A DNA stretch of 58,343 nt from Winogradskyella sp. (GCF_025210595.1 NZ_JAOARH010000080.1:1-58343); one strand, 5' to 3'. Positions 27,603-37,667 are shown, counted from the stretch's first letter. Made by a program: numbers and translations. The notes: generated by a model not told the origin, from the sequence alone.

Positions 27603-28217
27603 ATGAAAATAAAATCTGCTGAATTTATAATGAGTAATTCTGATGTGGCAAAATGCCCTAAGAATCCTATCCCTGAATATGCTTTTATCGGTAGAAGTAA
27701 TGTTGGTAAATCATCGCTTATTAATATGCTAACTGACCGAAAAAGTTTAGCAAAAACTTCTGGCCGACCAGGAAAAACTCAACTCATTAATCACTTTTTA
27801 ATTAACAAAAACTGGTATCTAGTTGATTTACCAGGCTATGGTTACGCTAGAGTTTCAAAAACCTCTAAAAAGAAGTTTCAGAAATTTATCACCAACTATT
27901 TTGAACAAAGGCAACAACTGGTTTCTGCATTTGTATTAGTAGATATAAGACATAAACCTCAGCCTATAGATTTAGAGTTTATGCAATACTTAGGAGAAAG
28001 CGGCATTCCTTTTGGTATTATTTTCACCAAAGTAGATAAGCTAAAACCTAATGCTATTGAAAAACATGCCAATGATTATTGTAACGTCTTATTAGAAACC
28101 TGGGAAGAGTTACCACCTTACTTTATTACTTCTTCTTCAAAAAAAATAGGGCAAGATGCTGTTTTAGATTTTATTGATGCCACTAATGAAGAGATTGAGC
28201 AGTTAAGGAATCAATAA
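27603..28217 (+). CDS. engB: Ribosome biogenesis GTPase EngB/YihA/YsxC
   Basis: A 204-residue TRAFAC GTPase needed for assembly of the large ribosomal subunit. The G motifs are complete: GRSNVGKSS (30-38, G1), DLPGYG (75-80, G3), TKVDK (142-146, G4) and a TSSSK-like G5 near residue 179. Length matches the family. It follows the hydrolase gene by 65 bases and converges on the ABC permease gene with a 2-base gap and no visible terminator between them. Confidence 0.95.
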   Translation: MKIKSAEFIMSNSDVAKCPKNPIPEYAFIGRSNVGKSSLINMLTDRKSLAKTSGRPGKTQLINHFLINKNWYLVDLPGYGYARVSKTSKKKFQKFITNYFEQRQQLVSAFVLVDIRHKPQPIDLEFMQYLGESGIPFGIIFTKVDKLKPNAIEKHANDYCNVLLETWEELPPYFITSSSKKIGQDAVLDFIDATNEEIEQLRNQ

Positions 28218-28219
28218 AG

Positions 28220-29311
28220 TTAACCCCTCACATCTAAAGCATCTCGCAAGGCATTACCTACAAGCATAAATGCCATTACCAAAATCATAATACAAACACC
28301 TGGTATTAAAGCTAAATAAGGTTTTCCTAAGATAATATAATTATAATGATCTTTTATCATCGCTCCCCAACTTGCCATTGGTGGCTGTGCACCAATACCT
28401 AAAAAGCTTAACCCACTTTCTATTAAAATAGCAGCTGCAAAATTTGCTGCTGAAATTACAATTAAAGGCCCAAATACATTAGGTAAAATATGCTTTGTTA
28501 TAATCCTATAATCATTATAGCCCAATGCTCTTGCAGCAGTAACATACTGCATTTCTTTTGCACTTATAATTTGCCCTCTAACCACCCTAGCCACTTCAAC
28601 CCACATGGTTAAGCCTACAGCAATAAACACTTGCCAAAAACCTTTCCCTAAAGCTAAAGTTATAGCAATTACTAATAATAATGTGGGTATAGACCATGTA
28701 ATATTAATAATCCACATAATAAACGCATCTATTTTACCACCATAATAACCTGCAATGCTACCCATTAACAAGCCTACTATAAGCGAAATAAATACTGCAA
28801 CAAATCCTATGAAAAAGGAGATACGAGAACCAATTAAAACACGACTTAGATAATCTCTTCCGTATTTATCTGTACCAAAAACAAAACGTCTATTTTCTAT
28901 ATAACTTTTATAATCCGAATTAGGAAACTGCTGTAATTCCACCTGCTTTTCAATACCTTGCAAGCCATCAGATGCATATTCAACATAATGAAGTTTTTCA
29001 CCAACGACTTTGTATGATTGTAAAGGTATTTCAGCATCTGTGTTTTCAGTTCCGAAAAATAGTTTTGATAAAAAACTTTGATCTGATTCAATCCCAGAAG
29101 GAATGGTTAACATTTGCACTTTAAATCCAGGTGATTTAGAATGAATGGACAAATGCATTTGATTGGCATTCTCTGAAGCATCGGGTGCAAAAAGATAGGC
29201 AAAGATTGAGATTACACCTATACAACCTATAATTCCTAAACTAAAAACGCCCCAAAAGTTTTTTCTAAACTTTTGAAGCGCTAAACTAGTTAATGAGTTA
29301 TTGTTATTCAA
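28220..29311 (-). CDS. ABC transporter permease, DppC/OppC family
   Basis: A 363-residue inner-membrane protein. One transmembrane helix near the N-terminus (about 17-39) is followed by a roughly 110-residue extracytoplasmic segment and then the binding-protein-dependent permease core of five helices, with the ATPase-coupling loop ARALGYNDYRIITKHILPN. This is the layout of OppC/DppC subunits, though the extracytoplasmic segment is longer than usual. The partner permease, ATPases and binding protein are not in the window, so the substrate (peptide, nickel or other) cannot be set. It lies 63 bases or so after the protease gene on the same strand. Confidence 0.82.
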   Translation of the reverse strand: MNNNNSLTSLALQKFRKNFWGVFSLGIIGCIGVISIFAYLFAPDASENANQMHLSIHSKSPGFKVQMLTIPSGIESDQSFLSKLFFGTENTDAEIPLQSYKVVGEKLHYVEYASDGLQGIEKQVELQQFPNSDYKSYIENRRFVFGTDKYGRDYLSRVLIGSRISFFIGFVAVFISLIVGLLMGSIAGYYGGKIDAFIMWIINITWSIPTLLLVIAITLALGKGFWQVFIAVGLTMWVEVARVVRGQIISAKEMQYVTAARALGYNDYRIITKHILPNVFGPLIVISAANFAAAILIESGLSFLGIGAQPPMASWGAMIKDHYNYIILGKPYLALIPGVCIMILVMAFMLVGNALRDALDVRG

Positions 29312-29374
29312 TTTTTATTTACAAAGAGATGCTTCAACACTTAACCAAGTTGTCTTAGCAAAATATTAGAACAT

Positions 29375-31552
29375 TTAATTCTTAACATTGGCTACGTTAG
29401 CCTTAATAGCATAAGTCATTTTTAAATCATTGAGCACATTTAAAGCCTCTTCTATATAAACATCTTTAGCTAAGCTTTGGTGCCATCGATTACGTTTTTC
29501 CTTTAAAACAGAATCTTGTTCCATAAGTTTAATTTCATAAGGCAAAGAGCTAAAGGTTAAATCTGTTTTATATTCTGAAAGTTTTTCAAATCGTTTTGCT
29601 TCTTCCTCATTAAGTTCCATCTCTTTTTTATACTCTTCATAATTTAAGGAATATACTTCACGATCTCTTATCTTTTTCACCCATCTGGCATTAGCATCAA
29701 TTAACTTTAACTGCTCATTAGCTGCCATACGTGCTTTACTTTTTTGAATGGTAGTATCATAATCAAAATAATTACTCCAAAGATCATAATCTACCGCATC
29801 TATCTTATCCCAAGGCAATGGATTTTCTTGATCTTTTTCACCTATATCAATGTAACTATAACGGTCTGGAACTATAACATCACTCTTTACTCCTTCTAAT
29901 TGAGTAGACCCTCCATTAACTCTATAAAACTTTTGAGTTGTGAATTTTAAAGCGCCTAAATCACCATTAGAGTTATTACGCACCAAACGATTTAAATCTA
30001 ATACATTTTGAACTGTTCCTTTTCCGTAAGTTTGTTTGCTTCCAATAACAATAGCACGCTTATAATCTTGCATTGCAGCCGCTAAAATTTCTGAAGCTGA
30101 AGCAGACAATTCATTCACCATAATAACCAAAGGTCCATCCCAAATAATAGATTTGTCTTTATCTTTTAAAACCTCTTTTGGCTGACCTGTTTCTTTCACT
30201 TGTACCACAGGACCTTCTTCAATAAACAATCCAGCAATATCTACTACTGTTTGTAATGATCCACCTCCATTATTTCTAAGATCTAAAACCAAACCTTCCA
30301 CACCTTCTTGCTTAAGGCGTATTATTTCTTGCTTTATATCTGAAGCAGCATTACGCTTATTATAATCTTGAAAATTCACATAAAACTTTGGCAGATTTAT
30401 TACACCAAATTTCTTGTCGTTTTTAATTACTGTAGAAGACTTTGCGTAAGTTTCTTCTAATTCTACAATATCTCTTGTAATTGATATATCTTCAATAGTG
30501 CCATCAACTTTTTTTAAAGTTAAGACTACTGTGGTTCCTTTAGGACCTTTAATAAGTTTAATAGCATCATCTAAACGCATACCAACTATATTAACAGATT
30601 CTTCTTCATCAGACTGTCTCACTTTTATAATTTGATCACCTACTTCTAATTCATTTGCTCTCCATGCAGGCCCTCCACTAATAATTTCATTAACCATTAT
30701 GGCATCCATTTTCTTTTGAAGCCTTGCTCCAATGCCTTCAAAATTACCTGACATGGCTACATCGAAACGATCTTTATCTTCTGGCGCAAAATAGAATGTA
30801 TGAGGATCAAACTCTTCTACAATAGCATTGATATATACAGAAAACCAATCTTTACGTTGTCTATCATCTATAAAGTCATAAAGCTCATCTAGAGATCGTT
30901 TAGTTGTTTCTCTTGCTTCTTTTTCTAGTTCTTTTAAAGATTTAGCCTCCTTTGTTGTAGATTTTTCATTTTGAGCAGAAAACACACTTTCTGGAAGTTC
31001 ATTTACATCAATATCAGAATCGCGTTGAGAAATAGCATCATCATAATTTGCAATGGTAGAAAACTTAAGTTGTTGTCTCCAACGTTCTTTCATTTCGCGT
31101 TTATTCTTTACATAAGTAAGTTTTTCGTAATCTGCTGTATAGGTCTCATTTTTAGAGAAATCAAAAGGTTTTTCTAAAATTTCTGTATAGATTTTCTTAG
31201 ATTCTGCAATGCGTTTTAATAAACGCTCATGTGTAAGATTAAAAAACGTTACATTATGATTTTTAATCTGATCATCTAATTGATCTTTGTACGCTTCAAA
31301 ATCTTTTATATCAGATTCATAAAAATAACGCTTAAAAGGATCTAACTGATTTAGATAACCATCAAAAACATGTTCTGAAAAATCATCGTTTAAATCCTGA
31401 GGATCAAAATGTCCATTATCTAACACATAAGTTATTAGCTGAATAAGTAACTTATCTTTATCTGGATCATTATCAAATGTTTTGTTTGTAAAACTACACG
31501 AAGCAAATGCTATTAGCAATGCTAGAAGTAAAAACTTATAATTCCCTTTCAT
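29375..31552 (-). CDS. Carboxy-terminal processing (tail-specific) protease, lipoprotein
   Basis: A periplasmic S41-family protease. The chosen ATG at 31552 gives 725 residues and a lipoprotein signal ending in IAFASC; the open frame reaches back to 31597 but that would bury the signal behind 15 residues. Order of domains: N-terminal Tsp-type helical domain, PDZ (about 225-315, with GIGARL and GPAW), the catalytic region with the NELSASASEI block (Ser near 483) and the Lys in QTYGKGTVQ, then a C-terminal DUF3340-like helical domain. Expected to degrade or trim periplasmic proteins from the C-terminus. Confidence 0.9.
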   Translation of the reverse strand: MKGNYKFLLLALLIAFASCSFTNKTFDNDPDKDKLLIQLITYVLDNGHFDPQDLNDDFSEHVFDGYLNQLDPFKRYFYESDIKDFEAYKDQLDDQIKNHNVTFFNLTHERLLKRIAESKKIYTEILEKPFDFSKNETYTADYEKLTYVKNKREMKERWRQQLKFSTIANYDDAISQRDSDIDVNELPESVFSAQNEKSTTKEAKSLKELEKEARETTKRSLDELYDFIDDRQRKDWFSVYINAIVEEFDPHTFYFAPEDKDRFDVAMSGNFEGIGARLQKKMDAIMVNEIISGGPAWRANELEVGDQIIKVRQSDEEESVNIVGMRLDDAIKLIKGPKGTTVVLTLKKVDGTIEDISITRDIVELEETYAKSSTVIKNDKKFGVINLPKFYVNFQDYNKRNAASDIKQEIIRLKQEGVEGLVLDLRNNGGGSLQTVVDIAGLFIEEGPVVQVKETGQPKEVLKDKDKSIIWDGPLVIMVNELSASASEILAAAMQDYKRAIVIGSKQTYGKGTVQNVLDLNRLVRNNSNGDLGALKFTTQKFYRVNGGSTQLEGVKSDVIVPDRYSYIDIGEKDQENPLPWDKIDAVDYDLWSNYFDYDTTIQKSKARMAANEQLKLIDANARWVKKIRDREVYSLNYEEYKKEMELNEEEAKRFEKLSEYKTDLTFSSLPYEIKLMEQDSVLKEKRNRWHQSLAKDVYIEEALNVLNDLKMTYAIKANVANVKN

Positions 31553-31801
31553 TTTATCAATTTTATTTTTTTGTAGAAAATGTAATTCGCCAAACAACTA
31601 AAATATAAAATTTAGCATTTTATTTGACACATTACTTGCTTTCTTTTTTTGTATTACACAATAAGCAGGTTCAATAATTCACTAAAATAGAAGAAAAAAC
31701 CATGCCATAAAAAATCATGACACTAATTTTTTGTTAAAGGTATAAATCTCTTAGTTATTAAGCTTTTTAGTATTTTTACACTATCGTAAATTTAATTGCA
31801 A

Positions 31802-32572
31802 ATGGCTAAACGTCCTTTAATTTTAGTTACCAATGATGATGGTATTACAGCACCAGGAATACGTACACTAATTAGTGTAATGAATACCATTGGAGATGTT
31901 GTTGTTGTTGCACCAGACAGTCCACAAAGCGGAATGGGACATGCTATTACTGTAGATGCCACACTGTATTTAGAAAAAGTAAACATTGATGGTAAACAAC
32001 CAGAATATAGTTGTTCTGGCACACCTGCTGATTGTGTAAAACTTGCCGTAAGAGAAATTTTAGACCGTACACCAGACATCTGCGTGTCTGGTATAAATCA
32101 TGGCTCTAACTCTTCTATAAATGTCATATACTCCGGCACAATGAGCGCTGCCTTAGAAGCTGGTATTGAAGGAATTCCAGCTATTGGATTTTCGCTTTTA
32201 GATTATAACTGGAATGCTAATTTTGAACATTGTAAAGATTTTGTTGAAACTATTACCAGACAAGTTATAGAACATGGCTTACCTGATGGTGTGGTATTAA
32301 ATGTAAACTTACCAAACCTAAACAAAAAAGACATAAAAGGCATAAAAGTATGCCGACAAGCTCGTGCCAACTGGGTAGAAGAGTTTGATAAACGCACCAA
32401 TCCTATGGGTAGAGAATACTATTGGCTGGCTGGCAAATTTGTTAATAAAGATAACGGAGAAGATACAGATGAATGGGCTTTAGCTAATGGATACGTTTCT
32501 ATTGTTCCTGTTCAATTTGATCTTACAGCGCATCATGCCATTCAGAAATTAAATACCTGGACATTAAATTAA
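31802..32572 (+). CDS. surE: 5'/3'-nucleotidase SurE
   Basis: A metal-dependent survival-protein phosphatase acting on nucleoside monophosphates. The start is the ATG at 31802, giving 256 residues beginning MAKRPLILVTNDDGI; an in-frame TTG two codons earlier is less likely. The metal site DDG occurs at about residues 12-14, SGINHGSN near 99, and the GTPADCVKLA block in between. It starts 13 bases before the end-to-start gap with lpxB; the surE-lpxB order is common in Flavobacteria. Confidence 0.95.
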   Translation: MAKRPLILVTNDDGITAPGIRTLISVMNTIGDVVVVAPDSPQSGMGHAITVDATLYLEKVNIDGKQPEYSCSGTPADCVKLAVREILDRTPDICVSGINHGSNSSINVIYSGTMSAALEAGIEGIPAIGFSLLDYNWNANFEHCKDFVETITRQVIEHGLPDGVVLNVNLPNLNKKDIKGIKVCRQARANWVEEFDKRTNPMGREYYWLAGKFVNKDNGEDTDEWALANGYVSIVPVQFDLTAHHAIQKLNTWTLN

Positions 32573-32584
32573 GTATTGCCATAA

Positions 32585-33700
32585 ATGAAATATTACATTA
32601 TTGCAGGAGAAGCTTCGGGAGATTTGCATGGCTCTAACCTTATGAAAGCTTTATTACAAGAAGATAGTGAAGCTAACATTAGGTTTTGGGGAGGAGATTT
32701 AATGCAAGCTGTAGGTGGCAACCTAGTTATGCACTACAAAGAACGTCAGTTTATGGGTTTTGCTGAAGTTATAATGAATCTCAGAAAAATTTCTGGCCAC
32801 ATTAAATTTTGCAAAAAAGATATTGAAACTTTTCAACCCGATGTTATCATTTTTATTGACAACTCTGGATTTAACTTAAGAATTGCTAAATGGGCTAAAG
32901 AACTAAATTTTAGAACTCATTATTATATCTCACCTCAAGTTTGGGCATCTAGAGCTGGTCGTGTAGAAAAAATTAAACGCGATATTGACGCTATGTATTG
33001 TATTCTTCCTTTTGAAGAAGAATTTTATAAAAAATATAATTACGATGTTCACTTTGTTGGCCATCCTTTGATAGATGCCATTGCAGATCGTCCTCAAATT
33101 AACGAAAACAAATTTAGAAAAACCCACCAGCTTAGCACAAAACCTATTATCGCTTTATTACCAGGCAGCCGAAAGCAAGAAATTACCAAAATGCTTGGCG
33201 TTATGCTAAGTCTGGTAGATGATTTTAAAGACTATCAATTTGTTATTGCTGGCGCACCAAGTCAAGATTTTGAGTTTTATAAACCGTTTATAAAACAAAA
33301 CAATGTTAGTTTTATATCTAACAAAACATACGATTTACTTAGCGTTGCTAACGCTGCCTTAGTTACTTCTGGTACTGCAACTTTAGAAACCGCTTTATAC
33401 AAAGTACCGCAGGTGGTTTGTTATAAAGCTAATGCTATTTCGTATCATATTGCTAAACGCATTATTACTTTAAAATTTATTTCGCTGGTTAATTTAATTA
33501 TGGATCGTGAGGTAGTTACTGAACTGATACAAGGAGACCTTAATAAAAACCGATTAAAAAAAGAATTAACCTCAATTTTAAATCCTAAAAAACGCGAGCA
33601 ACTTTTTCTAGATTATTACGAATTAGAACAAAAACTTGGTGGCAAAGGAGCTAGTGAAAAAGCAGCGAAGTTAATTGTGTATAAAATTTCAAATAATTAA
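32585..33700 (+). CDS. lpxB: Lipid-A-disaccharide synthase
   Basis: A GT19 glycosyltransferase that joins UDP-diacylglucosamine and lipid X to make the lipid A disaccharide at the inner membrane. The 371-residue protein opens with YYIIAGEASGDLHGSNL, has the YYISPQVWASRAGR block and LLPGSRKQEI in the middle, and TSGTATLETAL in the C-terminal half, all LpxB signatures. It follows surE after 12 bases and is followed by a NlpC/P60 lipoprotein gene after 28, so the three are probably one operon. Confidence 0.95.
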   Translation: MKYYIIAGEASGDLHGSNLMKALLQEDSEANIRFWGGDLMQAVGGNLVMHYKERQFMGFAEVIMNLRKISGHIKFCKKDIETFQPDVIIFIDNSGFNLRIAKWAKELNFRTHYYISPQVWASRAGRVEKIKRDIDAMYCILPFEEEFYKKYNYDVHFVGHPLIDAIADRPQINENKFRKTHQLSTKPIIALLPGSRKQEITKMLGVMLSLVDDFKDYQFVIAGAPSQDFEFYKPFIKQNNVSFISNKTYDLLSVANAALVTSGTATLETALYKVPQVVCYKANAISYHIAKRIITLKFISLVNLIMDREVVTELIQGDLNKNRLKKELTSILNPKKREQLFLDYYELEQKLGGKGASEKAAKLIVYKISNN

Positions 33701-33728
33701 AAACTAATTTTCAAAAGCCATTACATTA

Positions 33729-34238
33729 ATGAAAAGAGTTTTACCTATTCTATTTTTAATTTTCTTAGTAGCTAGCTGCAAGTCTAAAAAAAACTACTCA
33801 AGTAAAAAAAGGCAAACTCATACTGTAAAGGTTAACACACCTACTAAATCGTCTAAAAAAGCTGAAGCAATTGCTAAGTATGCTAAAAAATTTAATGGTA
33901 CGCGTTACAAATATGGTGGATCTACAAAACGTGGCATGGATTGTTCTGGCTTAGTGTACACGTCTTTTAAAGACAATAATGTTTCTGTTCCAAGAACCAC
34001 AAAAGATTTAAAAAGCTTTGGTAAATGGGTAGATTTAAAAAAAGTTAATATTGGTGATTTAGTGTTTTTTGCTACCAAAAAAAATAGCCGAAATGTAAAC
34101 CATGTTGGTATTGTTACTCATGTACGAACTGGTAATATTGAATTCATTCATGCATCAACCAGTAAAGGAGTAATGATTTCGTCATTAGCAGAAAAGTATT
34201 GGTATTTTGCTTTTGTACAGGCAAGACGAATACTATAA
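33729..34238 (+). CDS. NlpC/P60 (C40) peptidoglycan endopeptidase, lipoprotein
   Basis: A 169-residue lipoprotein: the signal peptide ends in LVASC, giving a lipid-modified Cys near residue 17, then a Lys/Ser-rich linker. The NlpC/P60 domain (about 45-169) has the catalytic Cys in GMDCSGLVYTSF and the His in NHVGIVTH, with HAST as the third polar site. It most likely cuts the peptide stem of peptidoglycan between D-Glu and DAP. Last gene of the surE-lpxB group. Confidence 0.9.
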   Translation: MKRVLPILFLIFLVASCKSKKNYSSKKRQTHTVKVNTPTKSSKKAEAIAKYAKKFNGTRYKYGGSTKRGMDCSGLVYTSFKDNNVSVPRTTKDLKSFGKWVDLKKVNIGDLVFFATKKNSRNVNHVGIVTHVRTGNIEFIHASTSKGVMISSLAEKYWYFAFVQARRIL

Positions 34239-34360
34239 AATAGTTTTCCACTAGTATCATCAAAACTTTATACTCCAAATCCCTGTAATTTGATATGATT
34301 CTAATTATTAATAATTAAATAACAAAGTTTACATTAGACATACTTTTTCTTAATACTCTA

Positions 34361-34394
34361 TTTGAAATATGTTAATACTATCAAAGTAGTTTTG
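34361..34394 (+). promoter_or_regulatory. Putative promoter of the PhoX-like/peroxidase pair
   Basis: TTTG (34361-34364) and TAGTTTTG (34387-34394) are separated by 22 bases, within the range known for Bacteroidota promoters. The ATG lies 23 bases after the -7 box. Confidence 0.5.
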
Positions 34395-34417
34395 CCTTAT
34401 CAAACAATACTACTAAA

Positions 34418-35875
34418 ATGAAAACACTAAAACACATTTCTCTATCTTTAGTTCTTTGCTTATCATTATCATGCAATAATGACGACGACAACAACGGTCA
34501 GCATCAAAACTTGGTTGAGTTAAAATCACACTCTCAAAGCCCTGTTTTACTTAAATTAGAACCAGAGTTCTCTAACGTAAATGTCTATAATTTTCTTAGT
34601 TCGGAAGATCAGTTAGAAAACACACCAAATTTCATATATGGTTCAATGGCTGACGGTGCTGGTCTTTTAAAAAACATAGACAACACCTACACATTAATCA
34701 ACAATATTGAGGCTGACTATTCTATTGCTAGAATATCACTAGACGAAACCTTTAAGCCAGTTGCTGGTGAATATATTTTAAATGCTGCTGCTACAGCATC
34801 TACAGCACAGTGCTCTGGTTCTTTAATCTCTATGGAAGAGCATGGTTTTGGACCACTATACTTGTCTGGTGGAGAATGGGGAGGAGCTTCTAAAGGAGTT
34901 TTTGCTACAGACCCATATAAATCTGCTAACTCTGCTACTTCAGCATTAATGCTACCAGCATTTGGTCAATGGTCTACAGAAAATGCTGTGGTTATTGGTA
35001 AAGATGCATACCCTAACAAAACCGTTGCTTTTATTGGTGACGATCATTCAGACAATACAGTTCCTTCGGGTCAGTTAGGTATGTATGTAGGTGATTTTGC
35101 TGATTTAAATGGTGGACAACTTTATGGATTACGAGTAACCCAAGCTGGAATTAACTTTGAAGTTGACATGCAACAAGGTATATCTTACCCTATTGATTTT
35201 GTTGCTTTAAACGAAACCAATATAGACCTATTAGATGCAGAAGCCAAAACCAAAGGAGTTATGGGCTTCTCTAGGCTTGAAGACATAGATTGGAGAAGAG
35301 GCTCAGCAGCTAACAACCGCGAGATCTATTTCTGTGTAACTGGTAGAAAAAAACCAGATTTAGTAGGCAAAGGCACAATTTATGGTCGTATTTACAAAGT
35401 AGTTTTAAACGAAAACGACCCAACTGGATCTGGTACTATTACTTGCGTTTTAGATGGAGATTTACCAAGCGGTATTGCTAAAAGCTTTCACAGTCCTGAT
35501 AACATCTTAGTTACTGAAAACTACGCTTACATTCAAGAAGATCCTAATGGTTATTTTGACTCTGCAGATAAAATACACTACGCACGTTTATACCAATACA
35601 ACCTTAACACTGGTGCTTTAAAAGTTGTTTTAGAATGCGACCAAGATGCAGCTGCAACTCAAGGATATGGTACAACTAATAGCATATGGGAATTAACCGG
35701 AATGATAGATATTTCTAACATTATAGGTATTAACGAATCATTCATCCTTATTACTCAAAATCACGGTTGGGAACCCACAGACGGTTCTGCTTTCACTGAC
35801 CCTAATGCAAACCCAGCAGCAGAAAGCAGGAAAGAAGGCAGTATGCTATATGTAATTCAAGGTTTAGATAGATAA
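34418..35875 (+). CDS. PhoX/DUF839-like lipoprotein (predicted beta-propeller)
   Basis: A 485-residue lipoprotein. The signal ends in LSLSC near residue 19 and the mature start NNDDDNNG resembles the acidic export signal that directs Bacteroidota lipoproteins to the cell surface. Two stretches recall PhoX alkaline phosphatases: an early CSGSLISMEEH segment and SPDNILVTENYAYIQED late in the protein; GTIYGRIYKV lies between. Full PhoX proteins bind Ca and Fe and hydrolyse phosphate esters, but conservation of all metal ligands cannot be judged by eye, so phosphatase activity is uncertain. The stop codon is one base before the ATG of the di-haem peroxidase gene, so the two are translationally coupled. 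Confidence 0.65.
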   Translation: MKTLKHISLSLVLCLSLSCNNDDDNNGQHQNLVELKSHSQSPVLLKLEPEFSNVNVYNFLSSEDQLENTPNFIYGSMADGAGLLKNIDNTYTLINNIEADYSIARISLDETFKPVAGEYILNAAATASTAQCSGSLISMEEHGFGPLYLSGGEWGGASKGVFATDPYKSANSATSALMLPAFGQWSTENAVVIGKDAYPNKTVAFIGDDHSDNTVPSGQLGMYVGDFADLNGGQLYGLRVTQAGINFEVDMQQGISYPIDFVALNETNIDLLDAEAKTKGVMGFSRLEDIDWRRGSAANNREIYFCVTGRKKPDLVGKGTIYGRIYKVVLNENDPTGSGTITCVLDGDLPSGIAKSFHSPDNILVTENYAYIQEDPNGYFDSADKIHYARLYQYNLNTGALKVVLECDQDAAATQGYGTTNSIWELTGMIDISNIIGINESFILITQNHGWEPTDGSAFTDPNANPAAESRKEGSMLYVIQGLDR

Positions 35876-35876
35876 T

Positions 35877-37667
35877 ATGAATATTAAAATTTTAAAAAAG
35901 GCATACATCTTAATGGTATGCCTTTTTACATTAAACTTTGGTTGTAAAAACGACGAAAGTTATGTAACCATAAATACTGAAAGTCCACAACCTCTAGTAG
36001 TCTTAGAAGACAATTACAAAACAACTTTAAAGTCTTGTATTATTGCATTAGAAGCACTTGAGAATGCAACAAATTTTGAAACTGCTCTTGCTAATTATAA
36101 AAAAGCTAGAAATCATTTTAAAAGTATTGAGCCTATTATAGCATTCGTTGACAAGAACAACTATACGGCTTTAAACGCTCCAAATATTTTAAAAATTGAA
36201 GAAGAAGATGCTACAGACATAAAAATTAAAAACCCTTTTGGTTTTCAAGTAATAGAAGAAATACTACACGAAGAACCTTTAGATTTAATCTCTATTTCGA
36301 AAATTACAAAAAAAACAAAAAATAGGTTAAAACTAATAGAACAAAACACATATATAAAACTTAAAAACTACCACATCATTTGGCTCATAAGAGACCAAGT
36401 AGTAAGGATTGCCTTAACTGGCATTACAGGATTTGATTCCCCTATTCTTGAAAACTCTCTAAACGAAGCCCAAATAAGTTATGCTACTATTGAAGATATT
36501 TTAAATTTATATTCTACTAACTTTTCAAATAAAGAATTATTAAATCAATGGAAATCTGAAATTAAAGCATCAACTAAAATGCTTAACGGAGACTTTAATA
36601 CTTTTGATAGATATAATTTTATTAAAAACCATACTCATTCACAATTAAAACTACTTAACAAAACTATAAAAGACTGGGATATTGAATTCCCTTTTGAATT
36701 GGCTTTCAATAATAACATATCGTCTTTGTTTTCTAACAAAACTTTTAATATTGATTTTTTTGCAGATTATGTAGAAGTTGACTCCTTAAAAACAAAAAAA
36801 CAAAAACTCGGAAAAGCACTTTTTAACGACACCAAGCTATCTAATAACAATCGTATGAGTTGTGCTACTTGTCACAAACAAGAATTGGCATTTACAGATG
36901 GATTAAAAACATTTCCTAAACAAAAACGAAACACACCAACATTAAGCTACTCTGCGCTTCAGCAAAGCTTTTTTTATGATGGCAGAACAGGAAATCTCGA
37001 AGGTCAGATAGTAGATGTAGTTAATAATGTTAACGAATTTCATAGCAATTTAACCAATCTCTCTAAAGTTGTAGAATTAGACACCATATACCATAACAGC
37101 TTTAAAAAACTATATCCTCAAGGAGTTACCGATGCTAACATTAGAAATGCTATAGCCGTTTATGTAAGGAGCTTAAACAAATTTAATTCTAAGTTTGACA
37201 ACAACATTAACAATCTCGAAAACACACTAACAGCATCAGAGATAAATGGTTTTAACCTCTTTATGGGTAAAGCTAAATGTTCTACTTGTCATTTTGCTCC
37301 TGTTTTTAATGGTACTGTACCACCAAATTTTACAGAAACAGAATTTGAACTATTAGGTGTACCAAAATCTACAGACTTACCTGCTGTTGCCGATACCGAT
37401 TTAGGAAGGTATGACGTATTTAAAACACCAGAACGCAAACATTTCTTCAAAACACCAACAATAAGAAACATTTCTAAAACTGCACCTTATATGCATAATG
37501 GTATTTACCTTGACTTAGAGTCTTTAATGAATTTTTATAACAACGGAGGCGGCACTGGTCTTGGGTTAGAATTAAAACACCAAACTCTGCCTACTGATTC
37601 TTTAAATCTAAAATCTAATGAGATAAAAGATATTATTGCTTTTATGCAAAGTTTAGAAGACAAATAA
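35877..37667 (+). CDS. Di-haem cytochrome c peroxidase/MauG-family lipoprotein with imelysin-like N-terminal region
   Basis: A 596-residue lipoprotein (lipobox FGC, Cys23, followed by KNDES). The C-terminal half (about 300-596) is a di-haem peroxidase/MauG-type domain with two haem sites, CATCH (329-333) and CSTCH (468-472), and a likely Met ligand in YMHNG (Met539). The front half (about 40-280) has no haem motif; it is helical and carries HFKSIEP and PFGFQVIEEIL, which recall the GxHxIE-type motif of imelysin-family iron-uptake proteins. Ordinary bacterial peroxidases are near 320-350 residues, so this is a fusion. Joined to the PhoX-like gene with a 1-base gap. A role in iron oxidation or uptake is inferred. 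Confidence 0.8.
   Translation: MNIKILKKAYILMVCLFTLNFGCKNDESYVTINTESPQPLVVLEDNYKTTLKSCIIALEALENATNFETALANYKKARNHFKSIEPIIAFVDKNNYTALNAPNILKIEEEDATDIKIKNPFGFQVIEEILHEEPLDLISISKITKKTKNRLKLIEQNTYIKLKNYHIIWLIRDQVVRIALTGITGFDSPILENSLNEAQISYATIEDILNLYSTNFSNKELLNQWKSEIKASTKMLNGDFNTFDRYNFIKNHTHSQLKLLNKTIKDWDIEFPFELAFNNNISSLFSNKTFNIDFFADYVEVDSLKTKKQKLGKALFNDTKLSNNNRMSCATCHKQELAFTDGLKTFPKQKRNTPTLSYSALQQSFFYDGRTGNLEGQIVDVVNNVNEFHSNLTNLSKVVELDTIYHNSFKKLYPQGVTDANIRNAIAVYVRSLNKFNSKFDNNINNLENTLTASEINGFNLFMGKAKCSTCHFAPVFNGTVPPNFTETEFELLGVPKSTDLPAVADTDLGRYDVFKTPERKHFFKTPTIRNISKTAPYMHNGIYLDLESLMNFYNNGGGTGLGLELKHQTLPTDSLNLKSNEIKDIIAFMQSLEDK

Noticed and set aside
31553-31597. Longer N-terminus of the tail-specific protease
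   Set aside because: It would put 15 residues in front of a typical lipoprotein signal peptide.
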